Assembly: GCF_964030935.1 (NCBI RefSeq)
Contig: NZ_OZ034990.1
Location: forward strand, 1,490,001-1,554,000
Direction of reading: 5' to 3'
Length of the DNA stretch: 64,000 nt
Source: Rickettsiella endosymbiont of Aleochara curtula
Lineage (GTDB): Bacteria > Pseudomonadota > Gammaproteobacteria > Diplorickettsiales > Diplorickettsiaceae
Below, one piece after another: positions 9,564 to 19,397 of the stretch (within the stretch, counting starts at the first letter, position 1; each line of letters opens with the position of its first letter). The translations under genes and the position numbers were made by a program. Below the pieces are notes generated by a model, which was given only the letters and a program-made list of their open reading frames with translations, was not told the DNA's origin and searched no databases.

Positions 9564-10787
9564 ATGGCGAAGAAACCGACTAAGAATTTAATTGTAGGTT
9601 TAGATATTGGTACGTCCAAGGTCAATGCCTTAGTGGGTGAAGTGAAACCCAATGGTATCGAAATTATTGGCATGGGAATTTATCCTTCATTAGGATTAAA
9701 GCGAGGTGTTGTAGTCAATATCGATGCAACTGTTGATTCGATTCAACGTGCTGTGGGCGAAGCAGAAGCGATGGCTGGATGTCCAGTTCGAAGCGTATAT
9801 ACTGGTATTGCTGGAAATCATATTCGGAGTTTGAATTCTCATGGAATTGTCGCAATTCAAAATCAAGAAGTAACCCATGCGGATGTTGAGCGTGTAATCG
9901 ATGCAGCCAAAGCGGTTGCAATTCCAGCGGATCAAAAAATATTACATATTTTGCCCCAGGAATTTATTATTGATAGCCAAGAAGGTATCCGTGAACCAAT
10001 AGGCATGTCAGGCGTGCGTTTAGAAGCTAAAGTTCATATGGTAACAGGTGCAGTGAGTGCTGCACAAAATATCATTAAATGTATTCAACGCTGTGGTTTA
10101 GAAGTTTCAGAAATAATTTTAGAGCAACTTGCTTCAAGTCAATCTGTATTAACAGAAGATGAAAAAGAGTTGGGCGTGTGTTTAATAGACATTGGTGGTG
10201 GAACAACTGATATTGCTGTATTTACCGAAGGGGCTATACGTTTTACATCCGTTATTCCGATTGCCGGTGATCAAGTTACGAATGATATTGCTGTTGCATT
10301 AAGAACCCCCACACAAAGTGCTGAACAGATTAAAAGAAAACATGCTTGTGCTTTGCCAGAATTAGCCGATCCAGATGAACGTGTCGAGGTATCTGGAGTA
10401 GGCGATCGTCCCGGACGCACACTGACTAAACGTGCTTTAGCTGAGGTGGTAGGGCCACGCTATGAAGAGCTTTTCCATTTAGTGAAGGCAGAATTATATC
10501 GTAGTGGTTTTGAAGAATTTCTTGCTGCAGGAGTGGTATTAACCGGTGGTGCTTCTAATGTCAGTGGTAGCGTCGAGTTAGCAGAAAAGATTTTTAAGCT
10601 GCCCGTAAGACTGGGTCATCCTCAATATATTACTGGAAATAACGAAGTAACGACCAATGGCATGTATGCAACCAGTACAGGTTTACTATTATATGGCTAT
10701 CAACAACAATGCGAACAGAGAAAGCCTAATGTATTATTTGCTAGGAAAATAGTACGTATAAAAAATTGGCTATGCGAAAATTTTTAA
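9564..10787 (+). CDS. ftsA: Cell division protein FtsA
   Basis: An actin-like ATPase of 407 residues that tethers FtsZ to the membrane. The first phosphate loop is VGLDIGTSKVNALVGE, the second phosphate motif is IDIGGGTTDIAVF, and the adenosine motif is VLTGGASNVSG. The C terminus (ARKIVRIKNWLCENF) is an amphipathic membrane-targeting helix as expected. Start ATG 9564 follows GAAGGTGA. ftsZ starts 27 bases downstream, and the two are surely co-transcribed. Confidence 0.98.
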   Translation: MAKKPTKNLIVGLDIGTSKVNALVGEVKPNGIEIIGMGIYPSLGLKRGVVVNIDATVDSIQRAVGEAEAMAGCPVRSVYTGIAGNHIRSLNSHGIVAIQNQEVTHADVERVIDAAKAVAIPADQKILHILPQEFIIDSQEGIREPIGMSGVRLEAKVHMVTGAVSAAQNIIKCIQRCGLEVSEIILEQLASSQSVLTEDEKELGVCLIDIGGGTTDIAVFTEGAIRFTSVIPIAGDQVTNDIAVALRTPTQSAEQIKRKHACALPELADPDERVEVSGVGDRPGRTLTKRALAEVVGPRYEELFHLVKAELYRSGFEEFLAAGVVLTGGASNVSGSVELAEKIFKLPVRLGHPQYITGNNEVTTNGMYATSTGLLLYGYQQQCEQRKPNVLFARKIVRIKNWLCENF

Positions 10788-10814
10788 AAAATACTGAAAT
10801 CCTTAGGAGTTAAT

Positions 10815-11993
10815 ATGAGTGCCAAATTTGATTCGCACAATCCACCATTACAAAATGCTGTCATAAAAGTTGTTGGTGTTGGAGGTGGTGGTGGTAATAC
10901 ACTTGAACATATGTTGGCACAAGATATTCCAGGAGTAGAGTTTATCTGTGCAAATACCGATGCCCAAGCGTTAAAAAACTCTTCTGCTAATTGTTTATTA
11001 CAATTGGGTCAACAAATCACTAAAGGTTTAGGTGCAGGAGCAAATCCTGAGATAGGCCGTCTTGCTGCTGAAGCAGATAGGGAAAGAGTGAGGTCGGCTT
11101 TGGAGGGAGCAGATATGGTTTTTATCACCGCAGGGATGGGTGGAGGTACGGGAACGGGTGCTGCACCGGTTATTGCAGAAATTGCCAAGCAGATGAAAAT
11201 TTTAACGGTAGCAGTAGTTACTAAACCATTTGAGATTGAAGGAAAGAAACGCCTGCGTTTAGCTGAAGAGGGAATTAAGCAACTTAGCCAGCATGTTGAT
11301 TCTCTTATTACTATTCCTAATGAAAAATTAATGAACGTTTTAGGCGATGACGTTAGTTTTCTAGATGCATTTAAAGCAGTAGATGATGTATTATTTGGCG
11401 CCGTTAAAGGAATTGCTGCATTAATTACACGTGCAGGATTAATTAATGTGGATTTTGCAGATGTAAAAACGGTAATGTCGGAGATGGGAACCACCATGAT
11501 GGGGACAGGTGTAGGATTAGGTTCGGACAGAGCGCTATCAGCAGCAAATGCCGCAATAGGCAGTCCATTATTAAAAGATATAAATTTAAAAGGTGCACGT
11601 GGTGTATTAGTGAATATAACAGCGGGACCGGATTTATCGATGAAGGAATTTGGAATAGTTGGAGGAGTGATTAAAGAAATTGCATCAGAAGATGCTAACG
11701 TGGTTATTGGTACAGTAATAGATCCTGGAATGAACGATGAATTACGTGTGACAATAGTGATAACGGGTCTCGGACATCAACTTGCTACGGGTGCTCCTAT
11801 GCATGAGGTAGAAGACTCAGGCCTCATCAGAGCAGCTGATGGTAGTTTAGATTACCATCAGTTAGAACGTCCTACGGTATTACGCAAACAAGGTGTTGTT
11901 ACATCGAGTAAGTCCACGGTAGATAGTAACGTTACCGATATTGAATATTTTGATATTCCAGCTTTTTTACGAAGACAAGAAGAGGTTTCTTAA
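10815..11993 (+). CDS. ftsZ: Cell division protein FtsZ
   Basis: The tubulin-like GTPase that forms the division ring, 392 residues. The nucleotide-binding loop [14 protein letters not shown] and the tubulin signature [17 protein letters not shown] are present, as are the T7-loop residues around [15 protein letters not shown]. The C-terminal peptide [14 protein letters not shown] is the conserved docking tail for FtsA and ZipA. A good Shine-Dalgarno (TTAGGAG) precedes the ATG. lpxC starts two bases after the stop. Confidence 0.99.
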   Translation: MSAKFDSHNPPLQNAVIKVVGVGGGGGNTLEHMLAQDIPGVEFICANTDAQALKNSSANCLLQLGQQITKGLGAGANPEIGRLAAEADRERVRSALEGADMVFITAGMGGGTGTGAAPVIAEIAKQMKILTVAVVTKPFEIEGKKRLRLAEEGIKQLSQHVDSLITIPNEKLMNVLGDDVSFLDAFKAVDDVLFGAVKGIAALITRAGLINVDFADVKTVMSEMGTTMMGTGVGLGSDRALSAANAAIGSPLLKDINLKGARGVLVNITAGPDLSMKEFGIVGGVIKEIASEDANVVIGTVIDPGMNDELRVTIVITGLGHQLATGAPMHEVEDSGLIRAADGSLDYHQLERPTVLRKQGVVTSSKSTVDSNVTDIEYFDIPAFLRRQEEVS

Positions 11994-11995
11994 GG

Positions 11996-12955
11996 GTGTC
12001 CAGAAAAAACAATTCAATTCAAACTTCACGTGCGCTAAAACAACGTACTTTAAAAAACGTTATTAAAGCCGCAGGAATTACCTTACATAGCGGTGAAACG
12101 GCTATTTTAACTTTGCGACCGGCTCCGATTAATACCGGAATTATTTTTCGACGGATAGATTTTAATCCTATAGTTGAGGTTCAAGCTCGGGCTGAGCATG
12201 TGGGTGAAACTACCTTACAAACTACTTTACTCAAAAATGGTGTCAGAGTAGCTACCATAGAGCATTTAATGTCGGCTATGGCCGGTTTGGGTATTGATAA
12301 TGCGTATGTCGATATTACCGCTTCAGAAATTCCTATTATGGATGGAAGCGCAGGACCCTTTATTTTTTTGATTCAGTCGGCGGGTATTGAAGAGCAAAGC
12401 GCTTCAAAACGCTTTATCCGTATCAAACAAGCGATTAAAGTAACTGAAGGGGATAAATGGGCTTGTTTTGAACCCTTCGACGGATTTAAGGTTTCGTTTG
12501 AAATTGATTTTAATCATCCGCTTTTTCAAAATCGTAGTCAAAAAGCCAGTATTGATTTTTCTACGACTTCCTATATTAAAGAGGTTAGTCGCGCACGAAC
12601 ATTTGGGTTTATGGCAGATTACGAAAAATTGCGCGAGGTTCGACTCGCTTTAGGCGGGAGCCTTGATAATGCAGTTGTGGTAGATGAATACAGAGTACTG
12701 AATGAAGACGGTTTACGTTACGAAGACGAATTTGTGCGCCATAAAATTCTTGATGCAGTCGGAGATCTCTATTTATTAGGCCACAGTCTGATTGGAGCAT
12801 TTAGTGGTTATAAATCTGGTCATGCACTGAATAATCTATTATTGCGTCGCTTGCTGTGTAATGCAGAGGCTTGGGAATACGTGGAATTTGAAGATGAAGT
12901 AAAAGCACCGCTGGTTTATCGACGTGCTTTGCTAGATGCATATAGGACTGAATAA
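11996..12955 (+). CDS. lpxC: UDP-3-O-acyl-N-acetylglucosamine deacetylase
   Basis: A zinc-dependent deacetylase that commits UDP-GlcNAc to lipid A synthesis. It is 319 residues, starting at GTG 11996 two bases after ftsZ. The motif [19 protein letters not shown] marks the N-terminal fold after a 14-residue extension. Zinc ligands are visible as IEHLMSA (His) and [15 protein letters not shown] (His and Asp), and the catalytic His lies in SGHALNNLL. The gene shows that the organism makes lipid A. The tight spacing implies translation coupled to ftsZ. Confidence 0.98.
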   Translation: MSRKNNSIQTSRALKQRTLKNVIKAAGITLHSGETAILTLRPAPINTGIIFRRIDFNPIVEVQARAEHVGETTLQTTLLKNGVRVATIEHLMSAMAGLGIDNAYVDITASEIPIMDGSAGPFIFLIQSAGIEEQSASKRFIRIKQAIKVTEGDKWACFEPFDGFKVSFEIDFNHPLFQNRSQKASIDFSTTSYIKEVSRARTFGFMADYEKLREVRLALGGSLDNAVVVDEYRVLNEDGLRYEDEFVRHKILDAVGDLYLLGHSLIGAFSGYKSGHALNNLLLRRLLCNAEAWEYVEFEDEVKAPLVYRRALLDAYRTE

Positions 12956-12979
12956 ACCCTAATCTAAGAGCAAAGGTTT

Positions 12980-13071
12980 CGTCATTGCGAGCGCGCAGCG
13001 CGAGCCAATCTCAGTGCTCAACTTTTTCTGGATGGCCATGGCCTCACTGACGTTTCGGCCTCGCCATGACG
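12980..13071. repeat. Repeat family A, element 2
   Basis: A 92-base element from CGTCATTGCGAGCGCGCAGC to CTCGCCATGACG, with near-palindromic ends and the same central TTTTTCTGGATGGCCATGG block as element 1. It lies between the convergent lpxC and rnhA. Confidence 0.8.
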
Positions 13072-13143
13072 GCTCAAAGTGTTTGTTCTGTGGTGACCTA
13101 ATCAAGAGTTTATATTTCCTGTTTGTATATAAAGTATAAGTTG

Positions 13144-13590
13144 CTATTTCAACAGTTCATCTAAGGCAGCATTAGCTAAGCTGTCGACGCGATCGTTTTC
13201 TGGATGGCCGCTATGTCCTTTTACCCACTCCCAGCGAATTTGATGGCGTTCTGCTTGAGTGGCTAATTCTTTCCATAAATCAGAATTTTTAACCGGCTTT
13301 TTATTGGTGGTGAGCCAATTTCGCCGTTTCCATTGTGGCAGCCATTCGGTAATCCCTTTTTGGACATATTGTGAATCGGTACTAAGTGATATTTGACAGG
13401 GTTTTTTTACCGCCATTAAAGCTTGGATGGCCGCCATTAACTCCATACGATTATTCGTAGTGGTAGTTTCTGTGCCGGAAATGGTTTTTTCTTTGCCCTG
13501 ATACCGTAGTAGGGCTGCCCAGGCCCCAGGACCTGGATTCCCTCGGCAGGCCCCATCAGTAAAAATCTCTATTTTCGGAATTTTAGGCAT
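13144..13590 (-). CDS. rnhA: Ribonuclease HI
   Basis: Degrades the RNA strand of RNA:DNA hybrids. From ATG 13590 the protein has 148 residues, close to the E. coli enzyme. The start is chosen because [22 protein letters not shown] begins the fold, although six more codons to 13608 are open. All four catalytic carboxylates are visible: Asp in FTDGA, Glu in NNRMELMAA, Asp in STDSQYV and Asp in ENDRVDSLA. It overlaps the upstream methyltransferase gene by 8 bases, the same neighbourhood as yafS-rnhA in E. coli. Confidence 0.98.
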   Translation of the reverse strand: MPKIPKIEIFTDGACRGNPGPGAWAALLRYQGKEKTISGTETTTTNNRMELMAAIQALMAVKKPCQISLSTDSQYVQKGITEWLPQWKRRNWLTTNKKPVKNSDLWKELATQAERHQIRWEWVKGHSGHPENDRVDSLANAALDELLK

Positions 13591-14302
13591 GGTGCGGCCC
13601 TCGAGCATTAGGAGCTAAGACCTTATTATTGAGTACTGGCGGAAATTGCCAAACTAAGCCTAAGCCATTGGGTCTTTTTATTCGTTTTTCTGCAATAATC
13701 AAATAAATTCCCCCCATATAAGGTATCAGCCAAGGTGATACCCGTTCTAGCCATGCTAATTTCTTAAATACCCACAAACCAGGGGTGCTGGTTAAAGGGG
13801 GGCGGTATAGAAAGCTCTCAGTATGCTGAATTTCACCTCCCAAAAAGTGTATCCATTGACAAAGCGTTTGAATGGTGTGAAAACGACCATCCCAGGCAGG
13901 CTGTTTATTGAATGAAAATAGCCGATATAGGCCCCATAAACTGGTAGGATTGATCCCTAATATAATCAAATGGCCGCTGGGGGCGAGTACTCGCCAGGCT
14001 TCTGTTAGTATGGCTAATGCGGTGCTTTTGTTCGTTTCTAAGGTATGGGGCATCAGGACTAGATTAATGCTGTCATTGGCAAAGGGTAAATGAGTGTATA
14101 GACTTTCCAAGTCAGGGCAATCTATTTTATCAGCAATAAGCTGACTTTTATAACTCCAAGAAACCTTAATTTTATGAATAATAGGGCTAGTAGATAAGCT
14201 TGAAAATGCATGGGGGCTCAACTGCAATAAGTGTCGGCCTGCATAATCGGGGATTAGACTTGCTAAACGGCGATCTTCAATATCTAGGTAATGCTGTTTC
14301 AA
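13583..14302 (-). CDS. Class I SAM-dependent methyltransferase (YafS-like)
   Basis: A 239-residue protein with a Methyltransf_11-type core: [19 protein letters not shown] matches the acidic post-II motif, and [22 protein letters not shown] is the typical post-III strand. The usual glycine-rich motif I (GxGxG) is degenerate ([10 protein letters not shown]), as is common in the YafS group next to rnhA. Its position, overlapping rnhA, supports that identity. The substrate is unknown. Confidence 0.8.
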   Translation of the reverse strand: MKQHYLDIEDRRLASLIPDYAGRHLLQLSPHAFSSLSTSPIIHKIKVSWSYKSQLIADKIDCPDLESLYTHLPFANDSINLVLMPHTLETNKSTALAILTEAWRVLAPSGHLIILGINPTSLWGLYRLFSFNKQPAWDGRFHTIQTLCQWIHFLGGEIQHTESFLYRPPLTSTPGLWVFKKLAWLERVSPWLIPYMGGIYLIIAEKRIKRPNGLGLVWQFPPVLNNKVLAPNARGPHHA

Positions 14303-14577
14303 AGAGGTTATCCAGCTAACAAACAGTTAGAAATAAGTTAAACGATGAATCTTAACACCTATTTCATTATCGCATAGGTTCGGCCTGGCTAAAAATACCC
14401 TTAAAAAGCCAAGATTTAACCTTCACTTATACCTAAAAACAATGCAAAAATGTAGGTATTTAAGTAAGAATTACCTCAGAAAAATGTAGGTTAAAATCCT
14501 ACAAAAAAGGGGTTTAATTTGGCAGTTGTAAGCCCTTTGTCTTGACCTACCTAAGGGGTCCCCGTAAGATCTTTAGT

Positions 14578-15903
14578 ATGACTTATAAAATGCTTAAAAT
14601 TTATTCATTATTACTTACCGTACTATTCATTCTAGCAGTGGGTATCACCGCATGTGTGCAGTTTCCTAGCTCTGAAGAAGGTGGGAAGGGCCTCGGCGGT
14701 GCGGGTAACGATACTGATAGTAAAACCTATCAAACCGTTATTATGAAATCGACCGGTAGTAGTTTAGCGCCTAAAAATGCTAAAGCGCTTTATAGCGCTG
14801 TAGATAAGGGTACGCTTTGGGAGCCTATTCGAGCCCACTTACAATTGTCGGCTCGTGAGGAAAACCAACCTCAGGTTCAAGAGCAGATCCGATGGTTTGC
14901 TAAAAACCCAGTCTATTTAAAAGACGCGGTAAATCGAGCTGCACCTTATATATACTATGTATATTCGCAGGTGAGACTTCGTGATTTGCCTACTGAGTTG
15001 GTTTTATTGCCTATTATTGAGAGTGGTTATAATCCGTCAGCGACTAACTCGTCCTCAGGCGCGGCTGGTTTATGGCAGTTAATGACGAGTACCGCTAAAG
15101 GCTATGGTGTCCACCAAGACAGAGGTTTTGATGGTCGTCGAGATATTAGTAGCTCGACCAATGCGGCCTTAAATTACCTTACCTATTTAAGAAGCTTCTT
15201 CGGGGGCGACTGGTTGTTAGCTATAGCGGCTTATGACACGGGTGAAGGTAACGTACAGAATGCGATCCGTCATAATACGCAGCAAGATAAGAATACCCAT
15301 TTCTGGGCATTGCCATTGGCATCTGAGACACGTTCTTATATTCCGCGTTTATTGGCTTTAGCTGCGATTGTTAAAAACCCAGCTAAGTATGGCGTGAGCT
15401 TACCTCCGGTCAGTGCTAAGCCTTATTTAGAGCTAGTTGATGCAAATAGCATGAGTTTAACTCATGTAGCTAAATTAGCAGGTATGAGCGTTGCGGAATT
15501 AAAGGAATTGAATCCGGGAATGAAAAGTAGTTCTGCTGCGATTAAACGTGGTCAGGTTGCTTTGCCTATCGATAGGGTAGCTTTGTATAAACAACAATTA
15601 GTTACCGCTACAAGCTCGAACTCTAAGGTTCAAGCTGATGATAGTAGGCTTGCTTTAAAACAAGCTGGAACAAAAGCTAAGCATAGCCCTGTTCAGTTAG
15701 TGAGTAACCAAACTAAGCCGAGTCCGGCTACTTTGGTGAAGTCTAACCCAAGTTCGCAGCAAATCCACTTGGTAAAAAGTGGGGATACGCTGGCGGGTAT
15801 TGCTAAGCACTACCACGTATCGGTTAAGAAAATACAGGCTTGGAATAAGCTGGATAGCGACTTTCTCAAGCCAGGTGAAAAACTAAAAATTATGCTTTCA
15901 TAA
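14578..15903 (+). CDS. mltD: Membrane-bound lytic transglycosylase D-like lipoprotein with LysM domains
   Basis: Cleaves peptidoglycan glycan strands. From ATG 14578 it has 441 residues. A lipoprotein signal ends at the lipobox ITAC. The SLT catalytic domain carries PIIESGYNPSATNSSSGAAGLWQLM, with the catalytic Glu in IES, then AAYDTGEGNVQNAI. One weak LysM (LELVDANSMSLTHVAKLAGM) and one clear C-terminal LysM (HLVKSGDTLAGIAKHYHVS) follow. The frame is open to TTG 14542, but the lipoprotein signal argues for the later start. It stands alone between a divergent methyltransferase gene and convergent galU, with a strong terminator behind it. Confidence 0.93.
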   Translation: MTYKMLKIYSLLLTVLFILAVGITACVQFPSSEEGGKGLGGAGNDTDSKTYQTVIMKSTGSSLAPKNAKALYSAVDKGTLWEPIRAHLQLSAREENQPQVQEQIRWFAKNPVYLKDAVNRAAPYIYYVYSQVRLRDLPTELVLLPIIESGYNPSATNSSSGAAGLWQLMTSTAKGYGVHQDRGFDGRRDISSSTNAALNYLTYLRSFFGGDWLLAIAAYDTGEGNVQNAIRHNTQQDKNTHFWALPLASETRSYIPRLLALAAIVKNPAKYGVSLPPVSAKPYLELVDANSMSLTHVAKLAGMSVAELKELNPGMKSSSAAIKRGQVALPIDRVALYKQQLVTATSSNSKVQADDSRLALKQAGTKAKHSPVQLVSNQTKPSPATLVKSNPSSQQIHLVKSGDTLAGIAKHYHVSVKKIQAWNKLDSDFLKPGEKLKIMLS

Positions 15904-15915
15904 AAGTATAACTTT

Positions 15916-15951
15916 AAACGAAGAGGTACCCATACTTCTTCGTTTTTTTTT
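15916..15951 (+). terminator. Rho-independent terminator after the transglycosylase gene
   Basis: Arms AAACGAAGA (15916-15924) and TCTTCGTTT (15937-15945) pair, extended inward by GTA/TAC, and merge into a run of nine T. It ends the transglycosylase transcript ahead of convergent galU. Confidence 0.9.
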
Positions 15952-15961
15952 GCCAAAAAAA

Positions 15962-16849
15962 CTAGCGATGATTTTCACTCAGAGCTCTTAAATATTTAAG
16001 GAACAAATTTTTAGTTTCTGGATGCTTTAACGCATAAGCTATCGTTGCTTTTAAATAACCAAATTTACTTCCACAATCGTAACGTATTCCTTCAAATTCC
16101 CAAGCATGCATCATCTCATCTTTTAGCTGGCTAGCGATGGCATCTGTCAGTTGAATTTCGCCATTTTTTCCCATAGGAGTTTTGGAAAGATAAGGGAAAA
16201 TAGTTGAAGTAAGAATATAACGACCCACCACCGCTAAATTGGAAGGCGCTTCCTTGTGACTGGGTTTTTCTACGATAGTATTAATCTGACTGAGTCTGCC
16301 TGCTTTAGTTTTATAACCGACGATCCCGTATTGCTCAGTTTCTTCGGGAGTTACGCTTTGAACGGCAATGACAGTATTTTGTTTTTCTTGATAGATAGCT
16401 AACATTTGTTTTAAACAAGGGGTAGCAGAATCAATTAAATCATCGGCAAGTAAAACAGCAAATGCTTCATCATCCATCAGAGGTCGTGCACATAAAACAG
16501 CATGTCCTAAACCTAAAGTGTCTGGTTGACGTAGATACACACAACTTACACCTTTTGGTAAGATATTTTTCACAATATCTAACAGATCTTTTTTGCCTGC
16601 TTCATTGAGCTTGGCTTCTAATTCATAATTTGAATCGAAATGATCTTCGATAGCCCGTTTACTACTACTCGTTATAAAAATGAGTTCGGTTATTCCCGCA
16701 GCAATGGCTTCTTCTACTGCATATTGAATTAAAGGTTTATCCACGATAGGCAACATTTCTTTAGGACTGGCTTTTGTTGCAGGTAAAAAACGAGTCCCTA
16801 AACCGGCAACTGGAAAAATTGCTTTAGTAATTTTTTTATTCTTTTTCAT
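15962..16849 (-). CDS. galU: UTP-glucose-1-phosphate uridylyltransferase
   Basis: Makes UDP-glucose from UTP and glucose-1-phosphate. From ATG 16849 it has 295 residues. The start is placed there because MKKNKKITKAIFPVAGLGTRFLPAT begins the nucleotidyltransferase fold, and the stop of ugd lies one base upstream. The signature AGLGTRFLPATKASPKEMLPIVDKP and the sugar-binding VEKPSHKEAPSNLAVVGRYIL segment are intact. With ugd it forms a two-gene unit feeding UDP-glucuronate synthesis for surface polysaccharide or lipid A modification. Confidence 0.97.
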   Translation of the reverse strand: MKKNKKITKAIFPVAGLGTRFLPATKASPKEMLPIVDKPLIQYAVEEAIAAGITELIFITSSSKRAIEDHFDSNYELEAKLNEAGKKDLLDIVKNILPKGVSCVYLRQPDTLGLGHAVLCARPLMDDEAFAVLLADDLIDSATPCLKQMLAIYQEKQNTVIAVQSVTPEETEQYGIVGYKTKAGRLSQINTIVEKPSHKEAPSNLAVVGRYILTSTIFPYLSKTPMGKNGEIQLTDAIASQLKDEMMHAWEFEGIRYDCGSKFGYLKATIAYALKHPETKNLFLKYLRALSENHR

Positions 16850-16850
16850 C

Positions 16851-18182
16851 TTAGAAATGCTCTCCACGACCAATGGCATAGTATTTAATTCCCAATTGCT
16901 TTAAACAATCTGGATCATAAAGATTTCTTCCGTCAAAGATAGCGGCCTGTTTTAAACGTTCTTTGATGAGTTGGAAATCCGGATTAAAGAATATATTCCA
17001 TTCGGTGACTATCACTAAGACATCGGCATTAATTAACGCCTCTTCAGGACTGCTGCAGCAACTAAAATTAGCTTGATCCTTATAAAAACGCATTGCTTCG
17101 GGCATGGCGACAGGATCATAGGCTTGAATTTTCATGCCTGCAGCTAAAGCAGCGGCAATAAACACCTTGCTAGGCGCTTCGCGCATATCGTCGGTGTTGG
17201 GTTTAAAAGATAAACCCCACAAGGCGACTATTTTACCGCGTAATTCATTTTGGAAAAATTGGGAAAGCTTGCTAAATAAAAGTTTTTTTTGTGTATCATT
17301 TACTTGATGTACGGCATTTAATAGCTTAGGTTGGTAATGAACAGTTTTAGCGGTGGCTTCTAAAGCGAGTACATCTTTAGGGAAACAAGAGCCGCCATAA
17401 CCACATCCAGGATTAATAAAGTGATAACCAATACGCGGGTCAGAACCGATGCCAATCCGCACTTGCTCAATATCTGCATTTAAGCGATCGGCCAGTTGAC
17501 TGATTTCATTTATAAAACTTATTTTGGTAGCTAAAAAGGCATTGGCAGCATATTTGGTTAGTTCTGCAGAGCGGATATCCATAGCGATTAAACGATCATT
17601 ATTACGATTAAACGGTCTATATAAATGTCGTAAATGTGATTCTGCTGCCTCATTATCGGTGCCAATAATAATTCTGTCAGAACGCATAAAGTCACTGACT
17701 GCTGCGCCTTCGCGTAAAAACTCAGGATTCGAAGCGACATCAAATGCAATGTTGACATTGCGCTGATGTAATTGTTTTTGAATAATTGTCTTTACTTGAT
17801 CGGCAGTACCTACGGGCACAGTCGACTTATTGATAATCAGCTTAGGTTCAACCAGTGCTTTCCCTATGTATTCGGCAACCTCTAAAACATAGCTCAAATC
17901 CGCAGAGCCATCTTCATCTTGAGGTGTGCCTACGGTAATAAATTGGTAAAAGCCATGTTCAACCCCTTGTTGCGGATCGGTACTAAACTCAAGCCGGCCA
18001 GCACTTAAGTTTTTTTGTAGTAAAGCAGGCAAATCAGGTTCATGAATAGGGCATTCACCTGATTGTAAACGTTTTACTTTTTCTTGATCAACATCAATAC
18101 AAAGTACTTTATTTCCATGCTCGGCTAAACAGGCGGCTGTGACCAAACCTACATAACCTGCACCAAAGAGATTAATTCGCAT
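16851..18182 (-). CDS. ugd: UDP-glucose 6-dehydrogenase
   Basis: Oxidises UDP-glucose to UDP-glucuronate in two NAD-dependent steps. From ATG 18182 it has 443 residues. MRINLFGAGYVGLVTAACLAEHG is the standard N terminus with the Rossmann glycines, so the 47 codons upstream are rejected. The catalytic Cys lies in GCGYGGSCFPKDVLAL, and the C-terminal domain shows WGLSFKPNTDDMREAPS. It is followed after one base by galU, which supplies its substrate. Confidence 0.97.
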   Translation of the reverse strand: MRINLFGAGYVGLVTAACLAEHGNKVLCIDVDQEKVKRLQSGECPIHEPDLPALLQKNLSAGRLEFSTDPQQGVEHGFYQFITVGTPQDEDGSADLSYVLEVAEYIGKALVEPKLIINKSTVPVGTADQVKTIIQKQLHQRNVNIAFDVASNPEFLREGAAVSDFMRSDRIIIGTDNEAAESHLRHLYRPFNRNNDRLIAMDIRSAELTKYAANAFLATKISFINEISQLADRLNADIEQVRIGIGSDPRIGYHFINPGCGYGGSCFPKDVLALEATAKTVHYQPKLLNAVHQVNDTQKKLLFSKLSQFFQNELRGKIVALWGLSFKPNTDDMREAPSKVFIAAALAAGMKIQAYDPVAMPEAMRFYKDQANFSCCSSPEEALINADVLVIVTEWNIFFNPDFQLIKERLKQAAIFDGRNLYDPDCLKQLGIKYYAIGRGEHF

Positions 18183-18371
18183 AATTTTAATAAGGGCTAG
18201 AAAATACTTGGGTGAATATAGATTACCTTTAAGAGACGAAATTACGTCTTTAACATCGAGCGGCAACATAGACAAAAACCCATGTGCGGCGAGTATAGTA
18301 TCGCAGAATAGTGATTGCTTCAATTTTGGCTAAACATAAGCTAGACTTTGATGTTTTAGAGAGTAACTCTG

Positions 18372-19166
18372 ATGCGACCCTATTTGGATTTTTTACAGCA
18401 CATTCTTAATAATGGACAAGCTAAAACCGATAGGACGGGCACGGGTACACTCAGTACCTTTGCTTATCAAATGCGTTTTGATTTGAGTGTCGGTTTTCCA
18501 CTTGTAACAACAAAAAAATTACATTTAAAAAGTATTATTTATGAATTGCTGTGGTTTTTACGCGGTGATACCAATATTCGTTACTTAAATGAACATCAAG
18601 TCACTATTTGGGATGAATGGGCTGATGCAGCGGGCGACTTAGGGCCTGTTTATGGTAAGCAATGGCGTTCTTGGTCAACAACCGATCATCAAGCTATTGA
18701 TCAGATAAGTCAGCTTATTCAACAAATAAAAACTAATCCGGATTCGCGGCGCTTAATTGTTAGCGCTTGGAATGTCGGTGAGCTGGCAAAAATGGCTTTG
18801 CCGCCTTGTCATTTGTTATTTCAATTTTATGTAGCTAATTCACGTCTTTCTTGTCAGCTCTATCAACGTAGTGCCGATGCATTTTTAGGCGTACCGTTTA
18901 ATATTGCTTCTTACGCTTTATTAACACACATGATTGCGCAACAGTGTAACTTAGAAGTCGGTGAATTTATTTGGACCGGTGGTGATTGTCATATCTATAG
19001 TAATCATCTCGAACAAGTGCATACGCAATTGTCGCGACAGCCCTATGCCTCACCACAATTAAACATTTTACGCAAACCAGAATCATTATTTGATTATGCG
19101 TTTGATGATTTTTCTTTAGTAGATTATGAATATCATCCCACAATTAAAGCAGCCATTGCGGTTTAA
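18372..19166 (+). CDS. thyA: Thymidylate synthase
   Basis: Methylates dUMP to dTMP with methylene-tetrahydrofolate. The 264-residue length matches E. coli ThyA exactly. Visible landmarks are the phosphate-binding [11 protein letters not shown] near the N terminus, the catalytic Cys in [29 protein letters not shown], and the C-terminal [13 protein letters not shown]. It is a single gene, with the ATG preceded by GAGAGTAACTCTG. It lies divergent from ugd. Confidence 0.99.
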   Translation: MRPYLDFLQHILNNGQAKTDRTGTGTLSTFAYQMRFDLSVGFPLVTTKKLHLKSIIYELLWFLRGDTNIRYLNEHQVTIWDEWADAAGDLGPVYGKQWRSWSTTDHQAIDQISQLIQQIKTNPDSRRLIVSAWNVGELAKMALPPCHLLFQFYVANSRLSCQLYQRSADAFLGVPFNIASYALLTHMIAQQCNLEVGEFIWTGGDCHIYSNHLEQVHTQLSRQPYASPQLNILRKPESLFDYAFDDFSLVDYEYHPTIKAAIAV

Positions 19167-19175
19167 TTAAATGCC

Positions 19176-19251
19176 CGTCATGGCGAGGCCGAAACGTCAG
19201 TGAGGCCGTAGCCATCCATGGATTGCCGCGCGCTACGCGCTCGCAATGACG
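19176..19251. repeat. Repeat family A, element 3
   Basis: A 76-base element from CGTCATGGCGAGGCCG to CGCTCGCAATGACG, in the opposite orientation to elements 1 and 2 and lacking their T-rich centre. It lies just downstream of thyA. Confidence 0.75.
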
Positions 19252-19327
19252 AGTAGCGAGACGTCAATTCTATTTCTGATTCTTTTTTAAAAATAATAAT
19301 TAATAGTTAAATAAATTTCTTTCATTC

Positions 19328-19347
19328 CTTAAGGAAACCTTAAGACT
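19328..19347 (+). promoter_or_regulatory. CTTAAG direct-repeat element (possible response-regulator site)
   Basis: CTTAAGGAA and CTTAAGACT are direct repeats with an 11-base period (first bases at 19328 and 19339), the phasing of the PmrA box cTTAATatT-N2-cTTAATatT of Legionella and Coxiella, but with AAG in place of AAT. The 17 bases 19329-19345 recur exactly upstream of the giant coiled-coil gene at 53840. It lies about 50 bases before the start at 19398. Confidence 0.55.
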
Positions 19348-19397
19348 AAATCGTTAGCCTGGTACCTTGTTTTTTTGATAAAAATTTAGAGGTATTT

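Noticed and set aside
14400-14510. Short direct repeats (AATGTAGGT twice, plus ATCCTAC) upstream of the transglycosylase gene
   Set aside because: Only two copies in an AT-rich leader; could be chance or a weak operator, not enough to call.
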